Below the pieces are notes generated by a model. That model saw only the letters and a list, made by a program, of their open reading frames with translations, was not told where the DNA came from and did not search any database. Position numbers and translations under genes: made by a program. 64,000 bases of DNA from Pseudomonadota bacterium (GTDB lineage: Bacteria > Pseudomonadota > Gammaproteobacteria > Burkholderiales > JAKAFK01). Shown one piece after another: positions 9,228 through 20,170 of this stretch (position 1 is the stretch's first letter; each line of letters starts with the position of its first letter). The stretch is from assembly GCA_021817985.1 (NCBI GenBank), contig JAKAFK010000013.1, positions 1 to 64,000 of the forward strand, read 5' to 3'.

Positions 9228-9902
9228 ATGTCCGCATCCTCACACGAAACGCCCGGGGCTGTGCCCCCAGACGCCTATGAGGCGTGGTATCACACGGCAC
9301 GCGGCCACTGGATCGCCGAGCGCGAATTCGCCTTATGCTCAAGGCTTATCGACCCTCGGCCGGGCCAAAGCCTGCTCGACGTCGGCACCGGGACTGGGCA
9401 CTTCGCCCGCCTTTTCGCACGCCGGGGCCTGCGGGTGACGGGCCTGGATCGCGATCACCGAGCGATTGCCTTCGCGGGCGCGCAAGGCGGCGACATCCGC
9501 TATCTGGCGGCCGATGCCTGCCGGCTCCCCTTCGCCGCCGAGCGCTTCGACTATGCCGCCGCCATCACCAGCCTGTGCTTCGTCGCGGATCCCGCCCGAG
9601 CGCTCGCCGAGATGTGGCGCGTCGCCAGGCGCGGCGTTCTCCTAGGCTTGCTGCATCGCCACAGCCTGCTCTATCGCAAGAAACGCGGGCAAGGCGCATA
9701 CGCCGGCGCGCGCTGGGATGATCTGGACGCCGTCCGCGCCTGGACGGCCGCCTGGGTCCCGGCTCCGCAGCTGGCATACGGCTATGCGATCGGGTGGCCC
9801 GCTGGCGGTCGGATGGCCCGCCTCGCGGAGCCCCTCCTCGCGGGTCTGCTGCCGTGGGGGGCCTTCCTGGCCGTCGCCCTCCGGAAGCAACCGGGCCACT
9901 GA
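9228..9902 (+). CDS. Class I SAM-dependent methyltransferase (UbiE/BioC-like)
   Basis: 224-residue Rossmann methyltransferase. Motif I is LLDVGTGTGHFARLFARRG, the acidic end of strand 2 is VTGLDRD, motif II region is YLAADACRLPFAAERFDYAA and motif III is RALAEMWRVARRGVLLGLL. The substrate cannot be read from sequence; the later half (HSLLYRKKRG, then a Trp-rich segment) resembles uncharacterised methyltransferases of the methyltransf_11 type. ATG 9228 was chosen; AAGGAGG at 9206-9212 is a good ribosome site but 15 bases away. Divergent from the ArsR-rhodanese gene and sharing its promoter region. Confidence 0.8.
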   Translation: MSASSHETPGAVPPDAYEAWYHTARGHWIAEREFALCSRLIDPRPGQSLLDVGTGTGHFARLFARRGLRVTGLDRDHRAIAFAGAQGGDIRYLAADACRLPFAAERFDYAAAITSLCFVADPARALAEMWRVARRGVLLGLLHRHSLLYRKKRGQGAYAGARWDDLDAVRAWTAAWVPAPQLAYGYAIGWPAGGRMARLAEPLLAGLLPWGAFLAVALRKQPGH

Positions 9903-10013
9903 CCGGGGCGCCCCGCAGCGGCGGCCGCTCCCCTTGCGATTTGACGGCCCCCCCACTACCATATTGAACCTCCGGCCCCTGGGGGCGCAGGCAAGAATAA
10001 CCTCACGAGCGCC

Positions 10014-10772
10014 ATGACTTTGAAGCATTACCTGCACTTGTCGGAAGCCAGCGAGTTCCTGGTGGCCTCAAAGGCCGAGCGGATGGCCTTTCTGCGCCCC
10101 CTGGTCGAGAACAGGACCCTGGTCACGGTCTATGATCCGCCGCACGACGCCATGATGATGAGCATGCTCGTCGCGGCGGAGCCGGCAGACAACCGGATCT
10201 TTCTCGATGCGCCGGTCGACTCGCCCAACGTGCAGCGTTTCTTGACGCTGGCGGCCTGGCACCTGGTGGCCTTCCCGGACAACATCCGTCTCCAGATGGT
10301 GGCGGCCGCCCCCCAGCGCGTCGACTACCAGTCGAAGCCCACCTTCATGCTCGAATTTCCTTCGCACATGTGGCGCGTTCAGCGACGTGAATTCCACCGG
10401 CTGGACGTCCCGCCGTCCGCCCCGGTCCGGCTCCACCTGCCTTGGAACGGAGAGCGTTTTCCGTTCCAAGTCCGGAACATGAGCTTGGCGGGGCTGTGCA
10501 TCGTGGGGGAATTCCCTGCCCATGCCAACGTTCGGGAAGGCCAGCGCCTCGACGGCTGCGATCTGCAGTTTCCCGTGGGCGCACAGACCGTGAGCATCAC
10601 CACCGATCTCGAGATCCGCAGCTGCCAACCCGCCGCCCAAGGCACCGCCGCGGCAACAACGACGGGATGTCGTTTCCTATCGCCTTTCCCGCCCGCGTCG
10701 CAGAAGCTCTTCCAGCGCTATCTCAACGCGTTGGAGTGCGATTATCTCGCAAGGCGTCGGCAGGCCCGCTAA
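10014..10772 (+). CDS. YcgR-like flagellar brake protein with PilZ domain
   Basis: 252 residues: an N-terminal YcgR-like domain (about 1-115) and a C-terminal PilZ domain. The c-di-GMP motif is complete: RREFHR (RxxxR) near residue 123 and NMSLAGL (D/NxSxxG) about 35 residues later. Such proteins slow flagellar rotation or alter adhesion when c-di-GMP rises. No flagellar gene is near in the window, so the exact target is open. Its stop overlaps the convergent rsmI stop. Confidence 0.85.
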   Translation: MTLKHYLHLSEASEFLVASKAERMAFLRPLVENRTLVTVYDPPHDAMMMSMLVAAEPADNRIFLDAPVDSPNVQRFLTLAAWHLVAFPDNIRLQMVAAAPQRVDYQSKPTFMLEFPSHMWRVQRREFHRLDVPPSAPVRLHLPWNGERFPFQVRNMSLAGLCIVGEFPAHANVREGQRLDGCDLQFPVGAQTVSITTDLEIRSCQPAAQGTAAATTTGCRFLSPFPPASQKLFQRYLNALECDYLARRRQAR

Positions 10773-11617
10773 GCGCCGCCAGACTCGGCGCGGATCGCAA
10801 GCGCACGCTGATAAAGATCGTTCCGTCCCTCGCCGGTCAATTTCGCCGCAAGCCCCACCGCCTGTTTCAGCGGCAATTCCTCCAGCAGAACGCGAAGGCA
10901 GCGTTCGCCCTCCTGGACGGGTTCCTTCGTCGCCTCCGGCAGGAGCCCTTCGACCAGAAGCACGAACTCCCCCTTCTGGTGGTGAGGATCCGCCTCGAGC
11001 CAGGACGACGCTTCGCGCAAGCGACAGGTGTGGAGCGTCTCGAAGCGCTTCGTCAACTCGCGCGCAAAGGTGATCGACCGCTCGCCGCCCAGCACTTCGC
11101 ACAGGTCGGCCGCGGTCGCCGCGACCCGGTGCGGCGCTTCGTAAAATACCAGGAGGTAAGGCAGCGTCTTGAGTCCGGCAATTTCCCGCAAGCGGGCACT
11201 CCGGCGGGGGGCCAGGAACCCATAAAATAGGAAATGCGGTGCCCGGATGCCCGAGGCGGACAGGGCCGTGATCGCCGCATTGGGGCCCGGGATGGGCACC
11301 ACCGCTACCCCGGCAGCGCGCGCCTGCGCCACCAGCCAAGCCCCAGGATCGCTGATCGCCGGTGTCCCCGCATCGCTCACCAGGGCCACCGTGCGCCCCT
11401 CCCTCAGCAGGGCAAGAAGCCGCGGGGCCGCTTCGCGCTCATTGTGCTCATGCAAGGCGACCAGCGTTCCCCCGAGCGAGTAATGCGCAAGCAGGTGGCG
11501 GGTCGTGCGCGTATCCTCCGCGGCAATGACGTCCGCTGCGGCGAGCACATCCAGCGCGCGCATCGAAAGGTCGCGCAGGTTTCCAATGGGGGTTGCGACC
11601 ACATATAATGTAGTCAT
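10769..11617 (-). CDS. rsmI: RsmI, 16S rRNA 2'-O-ribose C1402 methyltransferase
   Basis: 282-residue tetrapyrrole-methylase-fold enzyme that methylates the ribose of C1402 in 16S rRNA. Family markers are LYVVATPIGNLRDLS at the start, AAEDTRTTRHLL, VALVSDAGTPAISDPG, VVPIPGPNAAITALSASG and LVFYEAPHR. It is divergent from lpoA, the same arrangement as yraL-yraM in E. coli. It complements RsmH at 5211-6146, which modifies the base of the same nucleotide. Confidence 0.95.
   Translation of the reverse strand: MTTLYVVATPIGNLRDLSMRALDVLAAADVIAAEDTRTTRHLLAHYSLGGTLVALHEHNEREAAPRLLALLREGRTVALVSDAGTPAISDPGAWLVAQARAAGVAVVPIPGPNAAITALSASGIRAPHFLFYGFLAPRRSARLREIAGLKTLPYLLVFYEAPHRVAATAADLCEVLGGERSITFARELTKRFETLHTCRLREASSWLEADPHHQKGEFVLLVEGLLPEATKEPVQEGERCLRVLLEELPLKQAVGLAAKLTGEGRNDLYQRALAIRAESGGA
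11581..11609 (+). promoter_or_regulatory. Candidate lpoA promoter
   Basis: Perfect -10 TATAAT at 11604-11609 with a weak -35 TTCCAA at 11581-11586 (17-base spacer). It lies inside the first codons of the divergent rsmI gene, 34 bases before the lpoA start. Confidence 0.4.
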
Positions 11618-11643
11618 CGATTTGAAACCGAACGAGATTCGTA

Positions 11644-13516
<1,873 letters not shown>

Positions 13517-13716
13517 CCCTTGGCCGGTTGGCGGGTAGACGCCCGCGCCGATGAGACAAGGCGCAGGGGCGCCGAGAAGGAAAGCAGAACATTCAGGCCG
13601 CCGCACCTGTCGAAAGGATGCAAAGTCCCCCCGCCTGGCTGCGGCTGCGTGCCCGGGGCGCAGGGCGGACGCAAGTCCGGCGGTACCGCGGCCCATGCCG
13701 GCCGCCCGCCGTTTCT
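13517..13716 (+). other. Long untranslated stretch before dolP
   Basis: About 200 bases between the SIS gene and the hairpin before dolP, with no supported gene on either strand. It is GC-rich and may be a 5' leader of dolP. Confidence 0.4.
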
Positions 13717-13744
13717 CCCGCGCCACCGTCGCGGGTTTTCTTTG
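13717..13744 (+). terminator. Rho-independent terminator or attenuator just before dolP
   Basis: Stem CCCGCG (13717-13722), seven-base loop, CGCGGG (13730-13735), then TTTTCTTT. It ends only 16 bases before the dolP start, so it either ends upstream transcription or sits in the dolP leader as an attenuator. Confidence 0.7.
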
Positions 13745-13760
13745 CCGGAGATATTGGTCG

Positions 13761-14333
13761 ATGCGTAGAACAAGCCTTCTATTGGTGCTCCTCGCGGCCT
13801 TGACGCCCGCCCTGTCGGGGTGCTTTCCGCTGGTTGCCGCGGGCGCCGGCGCTACCGCCGTCGTCGCGTCCGATCGACGCACGGCGGGGACCTACATCGA
13901 CGATACCGAGATCGAGCTGAAGGCTCACGACGTCATCCGCGATTCGTTCGGCCCGAACGTGCACGTGGACGTGGGCAGCTTCAACCGCAATGTGCTGTTG
14001 GTCGGAGAGGCCCCCACCGAGACGCTCAAACACCAGGTCGAGGAGGCGGTCCAGGCTATCCCCAACGTGGCGCACGTGACGAACCTGATCAGCATCGAAA
14101 ACCCCACCTCCGACGCCGTACGCGCGAACGACGCCCTCCTCACGGCCAAGGTCAAGGCGCGCTATCTGGACGAAAACAAGTTCCAGATCAACTATGTCAA
14201 GGTGATCACCGAAAACGGGGTGGTCTACCTGATGGGGCTCGTGACGCACAAGGAAGCGGCCGATGCGGCCAACATCGCAGCCACCACCAGCGGCGTCCAG
14301 AAGGTCGTCAAGGTCTTTCAATACATCGACTGA
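13761..14333 (+). CDS. dolP: DolP/YraP-like outer-membrane lipoprotein with two BON domains
   Basis: 190-residue lipoprotein. Signal peptide with lipobox ALSGC places the lipidated Cys at about residue 21. BON domain 1 runs from about 45 to 115 (IELKAHDVIRDSFG, then VLLVGEAPTE and VAHVTNLISIENP), BON domain 2 from about 125 to 190 (LLTAKVKARYLDEN, VYLMGLVTHKEA, VQKVVKVFQYID). DolP supports outer-membrane integrity and acts near the septum. It follows the SIS gene as in E. coli diaA-yraP. GGAG at 13747-13750 is the ribosome site. Confidence 0.9.
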   Translation: MRRTSLLLVLLAALTPALSGCFPLVAAGAGATAVVASDRRTAGTYIDDTEIELKAHDVIRDSFGPNVHVDVGSFNRNVLLVGEAPTETLKHQVEEAVQAIPNVAHVTNLISIENPTSDAVRANDALLTAKVKARYLDENKFQINYVKVITENGVVYLMGLVTHKEAADAANIAATTSGVQKVVKVFQYID

Positions 14334-14343
14334 GGACGCGACC

Positions 14344-14847
14344 ATGACCGTCCCCTCTCCGGCCGCCTTCGAAGCCAAGCTCTGCCCGCCCGGAGAACTC
14401 GCCCAGCGGGTGCAAGGCTGCGCCCGCCCGCTGGTATTCACGAACGGCTGCTTCGACCTCCTGCACCGCGGCCATGTGACCTATCTCGCGCAAGCACGCG
14501 CCTTGGGCGGCAGCCTCGTGGTGGGGGTCAACAGCGACGCGTCGGTCAGACGGCAAGGAAAGGGTACGGATCGGCCGATCAACGCGCTGGACGATCGCAT
14601 GGCCGTGCTGGCCGCCCTCGAGAGCGTCTCTCTCGTGACCTGGTTCGACGAGGATACCCCCCTGGCCCTGATCCTCGCCGTGCGCCCGGACATCCTGGTC
14701 AAAGGCGGTGATTGGCCGGTCGAGCAGATGGTGGGCGCAAAGGAAGTCGCCTCATGGGGTGGGCGGGTCCATTCCATTCCCTTCGTCCACCAGCGGTCGA
14801 CGAGCGACACGCTCACCCGCATCCGGGAGGCGACGCCCGGCTCGTGA
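14344..14847 (+). CDS. rfaE2: RfaE2 (HldC), D-glycero-beta-D-manno-heptose 1-phosphate adenylyltransferase
   Basis: 167-residue stand-alone version of the second half of HldE. It activates heptose 1-phosphate with ATP to ADP-heptose for LPS core. Nucleotidyltransferase signatures are FTNGCFDLLHRGHVTYLAQA (HxGH), VGVNSDASVRR, KGGDWPVEQM and RSTSDTL. The kinase half (RfaE1) is not in the window. It starts 10 bases after dolP, suggesting co-transcription. Confidence 0.93.
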   Translation: MTVPSPAAFEAKLCPPGELAQRVQGCARPLVFTNGCFDLLHRGHVTYLAQARALGGSLVVGVNSDASVRRQGKGTDRPINALDDRMAVLAALESVSLVTWFDEDTPLALILAVRPDILVKGGDWPVEQMVGAKEVASWGGRVHSIPFVHQRSTSDTLTRIREATPGS

Positions 14848-14930
14848 ACGGTGGATCTAGCATATATAAATGCAATTTGCGTTAAAATAGGGGCCGAAGT
14901 CGCCCCGGGCATCACGGAAAACGCAACAAC

Positions 14931-16184
14931 ATGCAACTATTTGCTTTCGGCGTGAACCACCAGACCGCTCCCGTATCGGTGCGGGAACGCGTTGCGTTCA
15001 ACGCCGCGAGGCTCGATGAAGCGCTCCGGGATCTGGTCGGGTGCTCGCAGGTCGAAGAAGCGGCGATCATTTCGACGTGCAACCGCACCGAGCTCTACTG
15101 CAATACCGGCGAACCGGACCAGGCCATCGCCTGGCTGGCCGACTACCACCAAATCGCGCGCCCGCAACTGGCCCCTTATCTCTATACCCTGCCGCATGGG
15201 CAGGCCGTCAAGCATGCCTTTCGGGTGGCCAGCGGCCTCGATTCCATGGTCCTGGGCGAAGCGCAGATCCTGGGGCAGATGAAGCAGGCGGTCAAATCCG
15301 CCGAAAAGGCAGGCACGCTCGGCCTGCTCCTGCACAAGCTCTTTCAACGCACCTTCTCGGTGGCCAAGGAGGTTCGCTCGACCACCGAGATCGGCGCCAA
15401 CTCCGTGTCCATGGCCGCCGCCGCCGTGCGGCTGGCCGAGCGCATCTTCGCATCGATCGGGGAACAGCGAGTCCTGTTCATCGGCGCCGGCGAGATGATC
15501 GAGCTGTGCGCGCTGCATTTCGCCGCACAGCGCCCGCGCGGCATCACCGTCGCCAACCGCACCCTCGAGCGTGCGCAGGCCCTGGCCCAGCGGGTCGGCG
15601 GCACGGCGATCACCCTGAACGATCTGGCCGACCACCTGGCGAGCCAGGACATCATCGTCACCTCCACCGCCAGCCCGCTCCCCATCCTGGGACTGGGGAT
15701 GGTTGAGCGGGCCGTCAAGACGCGGCGCCACCGCCCGATGTTCATGGTCGATCTGGCCGTGCCGCGCGACATCGAGCCGGAGGTGGGGAAGCTCGACGAT
15801 GTCTTCCTGTACACCGTCGACGACCTGGCCCACGTCGTGCAAGACGGTCTCGACACGCGTCATGCGGCCGTCCTGGAAGCCGAGCAGATCATCGACTACA
15901 ACGTCGTCGACTTCATGCATTGGATGGAGTCTCGCGAACATGTTCCGATGATTCGCGCCTTGCGTGAGCATGCCGAACGCTACCGGCAACAGGAACAGGA
16001 GCGCGCCCTTCGCCTGCTGGCCAAGGGTGAGTCGCCGCAGCAAGTCATCGACAACCTGGCCCGGGCGCTCACGAACAAGTTCCTGCACATTCCGACCCAC
16101 GCGCTCAATCACACCGCCGGGGAAGACCGCGCCGAACTCGTCGCCTTGTTGCGCCGCCTGTATTCCCTTCACCACAACTCGTAG
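14931..16184 (+). CDS. hemA: HemA, glutamyl-tRNA reductase
   Basis: NADPH enzyme that reduces Glu-tRNA to glutamate 1-semialdehyde, the first step of tetrapyrrole synthesis by the C5 route. The 417-residue protein has [13 protein letters not shown], the catalytic Cys in [10 protein letters not shown] (C50), [16 protein letters not shown], and the NADP fold [16 protein letters not shown]-terminal dimerisation helix follows. AT-rich sequence at 14860-14890 (TATATA, TAAAAT) may hold its promoter, but no good -35 is seen. Start of the hemA-prfA-prmC(-grxD) order. Confidence 0.95.
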   Translation: MQLFAFGVNHQTAPVSVRERVAFNAARLDEALRDLVGCSQVEEAAIISTCNRTELYCNTGEPDQAIAWLADYHQIARPQLAPYLYTLPHGQAVKHAFRVASGLDSMVLGEAQILGQMKQAVKSAEKAGTLGLLLHKLFQRTFSVAKEVRSTTEIGANSVSMAAAAVRLAERIFASIGEQRVLFIGAGEMIELCALHFAAQRPRGITVANRTLERAQALAQRVGGTAITLNDLADHLASQDIIVTSTASPLPILGLGMVERAVKTRRHRPMFMVDLAVPRDIEPEVGKLDDVFLYTVDDLAHVVQDGLDTRHAAVLEAEQIIDYNVVDFMHWMESREHVPMIRALREHAERYRQQEQERALRLLAKGESPQQVIDNLARALTNKFLHIPTHALNHTAGEDRAELVALLRRLYSLHHNS

Positions 16185-16191
16185 CCGGCCC

Positions 16192-17274
16192 GTGAAACCA
16201 AGCCTTGCCGCCAAGCTTGCTCTCTTAAGCGAGCGACTGGAAGAACTCAACCTGCTGCTGGCCGGCGAGTCGGTCACGTCCGACATGGACAACTTCCGCA
16301 AACTCAGCCGGGAACACGCCGAAATCTCGCCCATCGTCGCGCTCTATCACATCTACCTGCGCGCCGAACAGGATTTCGCCACCGCCGAGGAACTCCTGAG
16401 CGATCCCGCGATGCGCGAGTTTGCCCAGGCCGAGATGGGCGAGAGCCGACGCCGTATCGAGGACACCGAAGCGGAGCTGCAAAAGATGCTCCTGCCGCGC
16501 GACCCCAATGACGAGCGCAACGTGTTCCTCGAGGTGCGCGCCGGCACCGGAGGCAACGAATCGGCACTGTTCGCGGGTCAACTCTTCCGCATGTACGCCC
16601 GCTACGCGGAGCGTCAGGGATGGCGCGTCGAGATCATCTCCGAGAGCCTGGGCGAAGTGGGCGGCTACAAGGAAGTCATCGCCAAGGTGATTGGACAAGG
16701 CGCCTACTCGCAGCTCAAGTTCGAGTCCGGCGGCCATCGCGTGCAGCGCGTCCCGGAAACGGAAACCCAAGGACGCATCCATACCTCGGCCTGCACGGTC
16801 GCGGTCATGCCGGAGCCCGAAGAAATCGGCGAAGTGGAACTCAATCCGCAAGATCTGCGCATCGACACCTTCCGCTCCTCCGGCGCCGGTGGGCAACACA
16901 TCAACAAGACCGACTCCGCGGTGCGCATCACCCATCTGCCCACCGGCATCGTCGTGGAGTGCCAGGACGACCGCTCGCAGCACAAGAACAAGGCCCAAGC
17001 CCTCGCCATCCTCGCGGCGCGCATCAAGGACAAGCAGTTGCGCGAGCACCAGGCCAAGGAAGCGGCCACCCGCAAGTCGCTCATCGGCAGCGGAGACCGC
17101 TCCGAACGGATTCGCACATACAACTTTCCGCAAGGCCGCGTCACCGACCACCGGATCAACCTCACCCTGTACAAGATCGACGCCATCATGGACGGCGATC
17201 TCGATGAACTGATCCGGGCATTGGGAACGGAATACCAGGCGGAGCAGCTGGCCGCCCTGTCCGAAGAGGCCTGA
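16192..17274 (+). CDS. prfA: PrfA, peptide chain release factor 1
   Basis: Recognises UAA and UAG and triggers peptide release. The 360-residue protein matches E. coli length. The codon-recognition tripeptide is PET at 188-190 (PxT rule) and the catalytic GGQ is at 233-235 within [20 protein letters not shown] start at 16192, seven bases after hemA. Its Gln is the substrate of PrmC encoded next. Confidence 0.96.
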   Translation: MKPSLAAKLALLSERLEELNLLLAGESVTSDMDNFRKLSREHAEISPIVALYHIYLRAEQDFATAEELLSDPAMREFAQAEMGESRRRIEDTEAELQKMLLPRDPNDERNVFLEVRAGTGGNESALFAGQLFRMYARYAERQGWRVEIISESLGEVGGYKEVIAKVIGQGAYSQLKFESGGHRVQRVPETETQGRIHTSACTVAVMPEPEEIGEVELNPQDLRIDTFRSSGAGGQHINKTDSAVRITHLPTGIVVECQDDRSQHKNKAQALAILAARIKDKQLREHQAKEAATRKSLIGSGDRSERIRTYNFPQGRVTDHRINLTLYKIDAIMDGDLDELIRALGTEYQAEQLAALSEEA

Positions 17275-17279
17275 GGCCC

Positions 17280-18167
17280 TTGTCCGCCACTCTGGCAGAC
17301 ATCTGTCGACGCGACCAGCAGCGCCTGGCGCTCGCCCTGGGCCTGAGCGAGCGCGAGGCGCGCCTGGAAGTGCAGCTGCTGCTGGGGCACGTCCTGCAAA
17401 AGCCCAGAAGTCACCTGATCGCCCACGGCGAGTCCCCCCTCGAGCCGCCGATCGCGGGCCCGTATGAGGCCCTGCTCAGCCGCCGCCTGCAAGGCGAGCC
17501 CATGGCCTACATCCTGGGCCGCCGCGAGTTTTACGGGATGGAACTGCGCCTGTCTCCGGCTGTGCTCATCCCTCGCCCCGACACGGAAACCCTCGTCGAG
17601 GCCGCGTTGAGCCGCGTGCCGCCGGCGACGCGCTGCGCCGTGCTCGATCTCGGGACCGGAAGCGGCGCGATTGCCTTGGCGCTCGCCCTCCAGCGCCCCC
17701 AGTCTCAAGTCACCGCCAGCGACATTTCGCCCGATGCCCTGCGCATCGCCCAGGCAAACGCCCACCGCCTGGGCGTGCCCAACGTGGCCTGGCACCTCGG
17801 CGACTGGTTCGAGGGGCTGGGCGGGCGGTTCGATCTTATTGTCTCCAACCCGCCCTATATCCCCGCCCGGGATCCCCACCTGGACCGCGGCGACTTGCGC
17901 TTCGAACCGCCCCATGCCCTGGTGAGCGGCCCCGACGGGCTGGAGGCCATCCGGCGAATCATCGGTCAGGCGCATCGCCATTTGGGGGCCGGCGGCTCGC
18001 TCATGCTCGAGCATGGTTTCGACCAGGCGCAGCGCGTGCGCGACCTGCTGGCCGCTCACGGGTTCGAGGACGTATGCACGTTCCCCGACCTCGCCGGCAT
18101 CGAACGCGTGAGCGCAGGCCGCTGGCAGCCAGCCGGCGCGCCAACGGCGGCACCCACGGTGCCTTGA
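17280..18167 (+). CDS. prmC: PrmC (HemK), release-factor glutamine N5-methyltransferase
   Basis: Methylates the Gln of the GGQ motif in RF1 and RF2. 295 residues with an N-terminal helical substrate domain, the SAM motif VLDLGTGSGAIALALA (about 121-136), and the catalytic NPPY at 190-193. A TTG start at 17280, five bases after the prfA stop, is needed because the next in-frame ATG would remove the N-terminal domain. Confidence 0.95.
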   Translation: MSATLADICRRDQQRLALALGLSEREARLEVQLLLGHVLQKPRSHLIAHGESPLEPPIAGPYEALLSRRLQGEPMAYILGRREFYGMELRLSPAVLIPRPDTETLVEAALSRVPPATRCAVLDLGTGSGAIALALALQRPQSQVTASDISPDALRIAQANAHRLGVPNVAWHLGDWFEGLGGRFDLIVSNPPYIPARDPHLDRGDLRFEPPHALVSGPDGLEAIRRIIGQAHRHLGAGGSLMLEHGFDQAQRVRDLLAAHGFEDVCTFPDLAGIERVSAGRWQPAGAPTAAPTVP

Positions 18168-18192
18168 CTTCACACGACGCCGTCAGTATTAT
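18164..18192 (+). promoter_or_regulatory. Sigma70-type promoter of grxD
   Basis: -35 TTGACT (18164-18169), 17-base spacer, -10 TATTAT (18187-18192). The -35 overlaps the prmC stop codon. The overlap of the -10 with the IscR-like site gives a simple repression geometry. Confidence 0.75.
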
Positions 18193-18215
18193 AATTGACT
18201 AATTTAGTCGGGTAT
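18191..18215 (+). promoter_or_regulatory. IscR type-1-like binding site upstream of grxD
   Basis: The 25-base site reads ATAATTGACTAA followed by TTTAGTCGGGTAT. Against the published type-1 consensus ATASYYGACTRWWWYAGTCRRSTAT it departs only at position 4 (A for S). It covers the -10 and start-site region of the grxD promoter. [2Fe-2S]-IscR binding here would repress grxD when clusters are plentiful. Confidence 0.8.
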
Positions 18216-18284
18216 TGGGCGCGGGACATGCGCCCCGCACCCATCCCGGCGACTTTCGACAAACAGTGCACAATGGAGTGGTGT

Positions 18285-18590
18285 ATGAGCATTCAGGACG
18301 TCATCAAGGAACAGGTCACGACGCATCGCGTCGTTCTGTACATGAAGGGCAGCCCCCAATTTCCCCAATGCGGATTCAGCGCGAACGCCGCACAGATGCT
18401 GAAGTCCTGCGGCGTCACCGACTTCTTCCATGTCGACGTGCTCGCAAACCCCGAGATCCGGCAGGGGATCAAGGAATTCGCCAATTGGCCGACCATCCCG
18501 CAGCTCTATATCGGCGGTCAGTTCGTCGGCGGCGCCGACATCATGCGCGAGCTGTACCAACAAGGCGAACTGCAGAAACTGCTGGCCTGA
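18285..18590 (+). CDS. grxD: GrxD, monothiol CGFS glutaredoxin
   Basis: 101-residue monothiol glutaredoxin that binds a bridging [2Fe-2S] cluster with glutathione and carries clusters to targets. The active site CGFS is at 29-32 (after KGSPQFPQ), with the WPTIPQLYIGGQFVGG segment for glutathione binding. Start ATG 18285 gives the standard length. Its promoter carries an IscR-like site (18191-18215), which fits an iron-sulfur function. Confidence 0.95.
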   Translation: MSIQDVIKEQVTTHRVVLYMKGSPQFPQCGFSANAAQMLKSCGVTDFFHVDVLANPEIRQGIKEFANWPTIPQLYIGGQFVGGADIMRELYQQGELQKLLA

Positions 18591-18826
18591 AACAGGCCGT
18601 CACCGGCCCTTCAGCGGTTCCGGCGAGATCCTGTGCATATGCCAGAGGCATCAAGGGCCAATGGCGCCGGACGATCTTGTCCCGCCCTGAGGACTCCGAA
18701 CGGGGTTGTCGCGCTGCCCAAGAACACTTGCGCGAGGGCCTCCTTGGGCTTTCGGCCGCGCGGGGAGCCTCGACCGGATCGCCCGCTCGGAACCGGTGAA
18801 GGCCGCATCCCCTGCGCCGGGGACAG
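18591..18826. other. Intergenic region between grxD and the RND operon
   Basis: 236 bases where two transcripts converge. Open frames in it are short and resemble no known family. No terminator with a T-run is evident. Confidence 0.4.
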
Positions 18827-20170
18827 TCACGGGAGACGATCGGCCGCCTGGCCCTCCCGGCTGAATCGCCAGAGCTGGTGGGCGTCCAGCAAGAGGCGAT
18901 AGTGGGTCTCCGCAGCGTCGATCTGTGCCAGCGTTGCCGCCAACCGGGCATCGATGGCCTGCCGACGCGCCGTCAGGACGTCGGTGAGATTGGCTTCGCC
19001 GATCGCATAGGCACGCGACATCAAGTCGGCACTGCGCGCCATCCCCACGGCAGCAGCCTGAATGTTCTGCCAGCTCTGGTAGGCCGCAACGGCACCGGCG
19101 TACAGGTTGTCTGTTTCCGCGCCCACGGCGGCCAAGGTGGCTGCCTCGCGCTGACTGGCCATCGACGCCTGCGCCTCCAATGCATGGGCCGTGGCGCGAC
19201 GCGCTCCGCCGGGAAGAGGAATCGACAGGCTCAGCCCCACGATGCGCTCCTCGCCTCCACGCTCGCTGTCGTAATGGATCCCTACCGTCGGATCCGGGGT
19301 GAGGTCGCTTTGCGCACGCGCTGCGCTTAGGTCGGCCCGTTTGACTTCCGCACGGGCCAGGGCCAAACGGTGGCTACGGGCCAAGACTTGCTGCCGCCAG
19401 TAATCGAGATCCTGGGTAGGCGGCGTCGGCTCGAGGAGTGTCGGCTTGGGCGGCAGGACGATCTGGGGAAACCGCTTGTTCAGATTGGTCGCAGCCTGCT
19501 GCTCACGCAGTTGCGCCTGCCTGAACGCCGATTTCGCCTGGGCCAGGGCCGATTGTGCCAGGACAACCTCCAACTGGGGCGCATCGCCCGCTTTGACCCG
19601 CTTGTCGACGATATCGAGCTGCCCTTGGAGCACCTCGACCTGTTTTTGCCATTGGCGCACCTGCTCCGCTTCCCGTATCCACGCGAACCAAAGCGCCAGC
19701 AGCGCACGGCCCGCTTCGTGCAGGGCGTCTCCATAGGCCTGTTCCGAGACGGTGACGGCATTTTGCCCCAGTTCGCCGTCGATCCTGCGCTTGGCGGGAA
19801 GCCTGAACGGCTTCTCCAGCGCGACGCCCCATTCGCCAAAACGGTGGGTTGGCGCAACCGTAACCTGCCGCTGCTGAGCCCCCACCCGAACGCTGTATTC
19901 GTATGGCCCGGCCCGATACCTTGCTTGCTCCGCCTGCCCCACGGCGATCCCGGCCTGCGCGGCGAGCACCGATGGATGCTCGGACAGTGCACGCTCCACC
20001 AGGGCCGCAGGCGGCAGGTCGAGGGGCGCATGGGGCTCCGAGCCCACGGCCACAGCCGCACACGCCACCGCCGAAAGGCACAGGGCCACCGCGACCCTCG
20101 CGCGCATCGCCGTGCGCAGGACATGCGCGCAGGCACCTGGCGCCCCCCTGATCCATGCACGCCGGTTCAT
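18827..20170 (-). CDS. Outer-membrane factor of a heavy-metal RND efflux system (TolC/CzcC family)
   Basis: 447-residue protein with an N-terminal signal sequence and two OEP repeats rich in Ala, Gln and Leu that form the trans-periplasmic barrel. Recognisable pieces include PAALVERALSEHPSVLAAQA, PTVGIHYDSERGG and the second-repeat turn SRAYAIGEANLTDVLTAR. It would form the outer-membrane exit duct for the pump encoded upstream. ATG 20170 overlaps the DUF3240 stop (ATGA). Confidence 0.87.
   Translation of the reverse strand: MNRRAWIRGAPGACAHVLRTAMRARVAVALCLSAVACAAVAVGSEPHAPLDLPPAALVERALSEHPSVLAAQAGIAVGQAEQARYRAGPYEYSVRVGAQQRQVTVAPTHRFGEWGVALEKPFRLPAKRRIDGELGQNAVTVSEQAYGDALHEAGRALLALWFAWIREAEQVRQWQKQVEVLQGQLDIVDKRVKAGDAPQLEVVLAQSALAQAKSAFRQAQLREQQAATNLNKRFPQIVLPPKPTLLEPTPPTQDLDYWRQQVLARSHRLALARAEVKRADLSAARAQSDLTPDPTVGIHYDSERGGEERIVGLSLSIPLPGGARRATAHALEAQASMASQREAATLAAVGAETDNLYAGAVAAYQSWQNIQAAAVGMARSADLMSRAYAIGEANLTDVLTARRQAIDARLAATLAQIDAAETHYRLLLDAHQLWRFSREGQAADRLP

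Noticed and set aside
18541-18951. 136-codon minus-strand frame after the RND operon
   Set aside because: Overlaps both neighbours and looks like no known protein.
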